The notes under the pieces are model-generated. The model searched no databases and had not been told where the DNA came from. It saw nothing but the letters and a program-made list of their open reading frames with translations. Below are positions 62,158 to 64,000 of a DNA stretch of 64,000 nt, piece after piece. Made by a program: the position numbers and the translations under genes. The first letter of the stretch is position 1. The number at the start of each line of letters is the position of its first letter. The stretch comes from Crossiella sp. SN42 (GTDB lineage: Bacteria > Actinomycetota > Actinomycetes > Mycobacteriales > Pseudonocardiaceae): the NCBI RefSeq assembly GCF_023897065.1, contig NZ_JAMHIV010000036.1:1-64000 (forward strand), written 5' to 3'.

Positions 62158-62370
62158 CCCTCCGTGGTTACCCAGTGGTATCTGTCACCAAACTTCGCCC
62201 TTTGAACCCCTAAAGCTTGCTTCCCGTTATCGCAGGTGGTTACCGTCCCGGCCGAACGTCACGGTTCGGTCACGCGAGACAACCTGTGGTGGACCCCGAA
62301 TCCGCCACAGACCCGGATCCCCCGCCGGGTGTCTCGACCGGGCTCCCCGAGACGGAAGGGCAACGAGTCT

Positions 62371-63174
62371 GTGGCTCGACATAGAGCCCGCGCCACCACC
62401 CCGAAGTGGCGCGGAAGCACGATGGCGGCTGCCGCCGCATTGACCACGACGGTCGTGGTGGGCAGCCCATTCCAGTTGATGACCTCCTCGACCTCGGAGG
62501 CCAACCCCGAGCCGGCCGACCTGCAGGCGAACTTCGCCGGGGTCGCCCGATCGGCCCCGGAGGTCCTGCCGAGGGCGGTGACCACCGACCCCGGCATCGA
62601 ACTGGCCAAGCTGGCCAAGGCCGAGCGGATCGCCGACGAGCGCCAGTCCGCCCAGAAGGCCGAGGCGGAGAAGGTCGAAGCCGAGAAGGCCAAGGCCGAG
62701 GCGGAGAAGGCGGAGGCCGAGAAGGTCGCCGCCGAGGCGGCCAAGCGGGCCGCGGCCGCGGCGGCCAAGTCCGCCAGCAAGCCCGGCGGCGAGTTCGTCC
62801 GGCCCGCCGAGGGCCGGTTCACCTCGAACTTCGGCATGCGCGGCGGCACCATGCACTACGGCGTGGACATCGCCAACTCGATCGGCACCCCGATCCTGTC
62901 CGCCGCCGACGGCACCGTGGTCGAGTCCGGCCCGGCCAGCGGCTTCGGCCTGTGGGTGCGGGTGCAGCACAACGACGGCACGATCACCGTCTACGGCCAC
63001 ATCAACGCCTCCATGGTCCGCGCGGGCCAGAAGGTGCAGGCCGGGCAGCAGATCGCGACCATGGGCAACCGCGGCCAGTCCAGCGGACCGCACCTGCACT
63101 TCGAGGTGTGGGCGCCAGGCGGCAAAAAGGTGAACCCCGGCACCTGGTTGGCCGAACGGGGCATTCGCCTCTAA
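62371..63174 (+). CDS. M23-family peptidase (LytM-like) with coiled coil
   Basis: About 267 residues from GTG 62371 (GGAAGGG about 11 nt upstream; longer frames exist). An N-terminal hydrophobic segment (MAAAAALTTTVVVG) serves as signal or anchor. A (KAEAEKxEAEKAK) coiled coil spans about 85-125. The M23 domain has MHYGVDIAN (metal His/Asp), GTITVYGHIN and PHLHFEVW, the HxH pair. It cleaves peptidoglycan crosslinks or regulates such enzymes. The 213-bp upstream region has a small hairpin (CCGAAC...GTTCGG near 62251) but no recognised riboswitch. Confidence 0.9.
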   Translation: MARHRARATTPKWRGSTMAAAAALTTTVVVGSPFQLMTSSTSEANPEPADLQANFAGVARSAPEVLPRAVTTDPGIELAKLAKAERIADERQSAQKAEAEKVEAEKAKAEAEKAEAEKVAAEAAKRAAAAAAKSASKPGGEFVRPAEGRFTSNFGMRGGTMHYGVDIANSIGTPILSAADGTVVESGPASGFGLWVRVQHNDGTITVYGHINASMVRAGQKVQAGQQIATMGNRGQSSGPHLHFEVWAPGGKKVNPGTWLAERGIRL

Positions 63175-63223
63175 CCCCGATAGCGGCTGGTGAGAGCCCC
63201 TGGGTTCGTAGCAGTCTCGGACC

Positions 63224-63724
63224 ATGATCCGGGTGGGCGGTGGACGTGCGCGGCATCGCGCGCGTCCACTGTCCGACGCCCAGGCCGAGCAGCTGGTCGC
63301 GGTGATCGCCACCGCCGAGTGGAAGCGCCTGGTGCGCCGCCGCGTCATCGAGCTGGCCGGTCAGCAGCTGTGGACCTCGTTCCAGTTCGGCCTGCGCCCG
63401 GCCAGCTGCCGCCGCCTGGCCCGGCAGTCCCGCAGGCTGCTCTCGCCCAACGTGTTCCGCCGGGCCGCGGCCAGGGCGGGCGGGTTCCTGCCCGGCCGGT
63501 GGTCGGTGGAGCGCAAGATCGCCAACCGGGTGCGCCGCGGCTGCCGGCTGCCCGGCGAGCAGGGCAGGCTGGCCACCGCGCGGGCGCTCCAGGTGCTCGG
63601 CGTCTACGCCTGCGTCCGCATGCAGCGGCCGCCCGCGGAGTGTCAGTGCCTCAACGACCTCACCAAGGAGCTGTCCCCGCAGGGCCTCACCCGCAGCCTG
63701 CGTGAGGCGCTGACCCGGGTCTAG
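63224..63724 (+). CDS. Arginine-rich hypothetical protein
   Basis: 166 residues, strongly basic, mostly helical, with three cysteines and no signal peptide. Segments such as LSDAQAEQLVAVIATAEWKRLVRRRVIELAGQ and LATARALQVLGVYACVRMQRPPAECQC are visible. ORF length and codon pattern support a gene. I do not recognise a family; nucleic-acid binding is only a guess from charge. Confidence 0.6.
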   Translation: MIRVGGGRARHRARPLSDAQAEQLVAVIATAEWKRLVRRRVIELAGQQLWTSFQFGLRPASCRRLARQSRRLLSPNVFRRAAARAGGFLPGRWSVERKIANRVRRGCRLPGEQGRLATARALQVLGVYACVRMQRPPAECQCLNDLTKELSPQGLTRSLREALTRV

Positions 63725-63846
63725 CGATTACCGGGTAAGGTTGTTGTTACCGAGGGTATGTCGCGCGGAGGCAATCAAGCTGACGCCGCCTTGGGCGCAC
63801 CACGATTCCCGGTCGGCATTCGCTGGCCGGAGGCGGGAGCGCCGGG

Positions 63847-63996
63847 ATGAGTTCGGAACCACGTATGGCCGCCGGCAAAGAGCCGGTTTGCCTAGCCTGC
63901 CCGCACGCCTGGCACGACCACGACCAGATCGCCGCGCGGTACTGCGCGGCGTCCGCGAGCAGCGGACTCAACCGAGGTTGTGTCTGCCCGGGTTAG
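63847..63996 (+). CDS. RGCVC-family small Cys/His protein
   Basis: 49 residues from ATG 63847, with GGGAG 8 nt upstream. It has CLACPHAWHDHDQIAARYCAA and ends RGCVCPG, matching the small actinobacterial RGCVC family. Five cysteines and three histidines suggest a metal-binding knuckle. Function unknown. It ends 4 bp before the window edge. Confidence 0.72.
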   Translation: MSSEPRMAAGKEPVCLACPHAWHDHDQIAARYCAASASSGLNRGCVCPG

Positions 63997-64000
63997 GAGA

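Noticed and set aside
62158-62370. Possible c-di-AMP (ydaO-type) riboswitch before the M23 peptidase
   Set aside because: Such riboswitches often precede cell-wall hydrolases in actinomycetes, but the conserved GGGGGACCCA and GGGGTGAATC blocks are missing here.

Overview
The window is GC-rich actinomycete DNA, most likely from the Pseudonocardiaceae (Crossiella/Saccharothrix/Amycolatopsis-like). The evidence is many GTG starts, EspG/PPE/DUF3558 export-associated genes, DUF2690 and RGCVC small proteins, and modular PKS genes. No rRNA or CRISPR array is present; two tRNA genes (Lys-CTT, His-GTG) are.

Region 1 (1-13.9 kb) is the edge of a biosynthetic gene cluster that probably continues to the left. 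It holds a DrrC-type UvrA-like self-resistance ATPase, a cytochrome P450, a KAS III-like acyltransferase with Ser in place of the nucleophilic Cys, and one giant type I PKS (KSQ-AT-ACP-KS-AT-DH-ER-KR-ACP, no thioesterase). By domain logic the PKS makes one short acyl chain, 2-methylbutyryl-ACP. The KAS III-like protein is the obvious candidate to hand it to a larger, probably DNA-acting, scaffold. Next come a membrane Ser/Thr kinase, a pair of MmcQ/YjbR genes with a coupled 30-codon ORF, and a secreted beta-propeller.

Region 2 (17.6-30.5 kb) is an accessory island at the 3' end of tRNA-Lys(CTT). The tRNA 3' half and its hairpin occur three times as direct repeats (about 17.6, 20.5 and 30.45 kb), so two segments lie in tandem. 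The first carries a MerR regulator and a secreted S33 peptidase. The second carries a set of small exported proteins (three are paralogs ending in IG(L/I)RW), a 1384-residue exported protein with lytic-transglycosylase-like and golvesin-like domains, and an IS5-family element nested in a fossil transposase. No integrase was found.

Region 3 (30.5-47.6 kb) is mostly housekeeping or conserved: L,D-transpeptidase, tRNA-His, orn, a HerA-like ATPase, PH-domain membrane proteins, and an acyl-CoA ligase / fatty acyl-CoA reductase operon behind a perfect palindrome. It continues with a sphingomyelinase-like hydrolase, a Tat protein plus GMC oxidoreductase pair, a TPR protein and a membrane protein. 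Between the sphingomyelinase and the Tat gene, 756 bp of apparently non-coding DNA holds three very long interrupted hairpins. The loops of the first and third are reverse complements of each other (28 of 30 nt). This is the most unexplained structure in the window.

Region 4 (47.8-52.6 kb) is a two-gene operon, an adenylate-forming-ligase/aldehyde-dehydrogenase fusion followed by a ThDP-dependent enzyme lacking the canonical Glu. Upstream lie two pairs of TGACA boxes with 11-bp spacing. I propose an acid-to-aldehyde-to-acyloin (or related C-C ligation) pathway.

Region 5 (52.6-64 kb) holds an EspG/PPE/DUF3558 cluster, a DUF4097-like lipoprotein and a type II thioesterase. It ends with Spo0M, a ceramidase-family membrane protein, a divergent beta-lactamase-fold hydrolase/MarR pair with a shared palindrome, an M23 peptidase, and two small unknown or RGCVC proteins.
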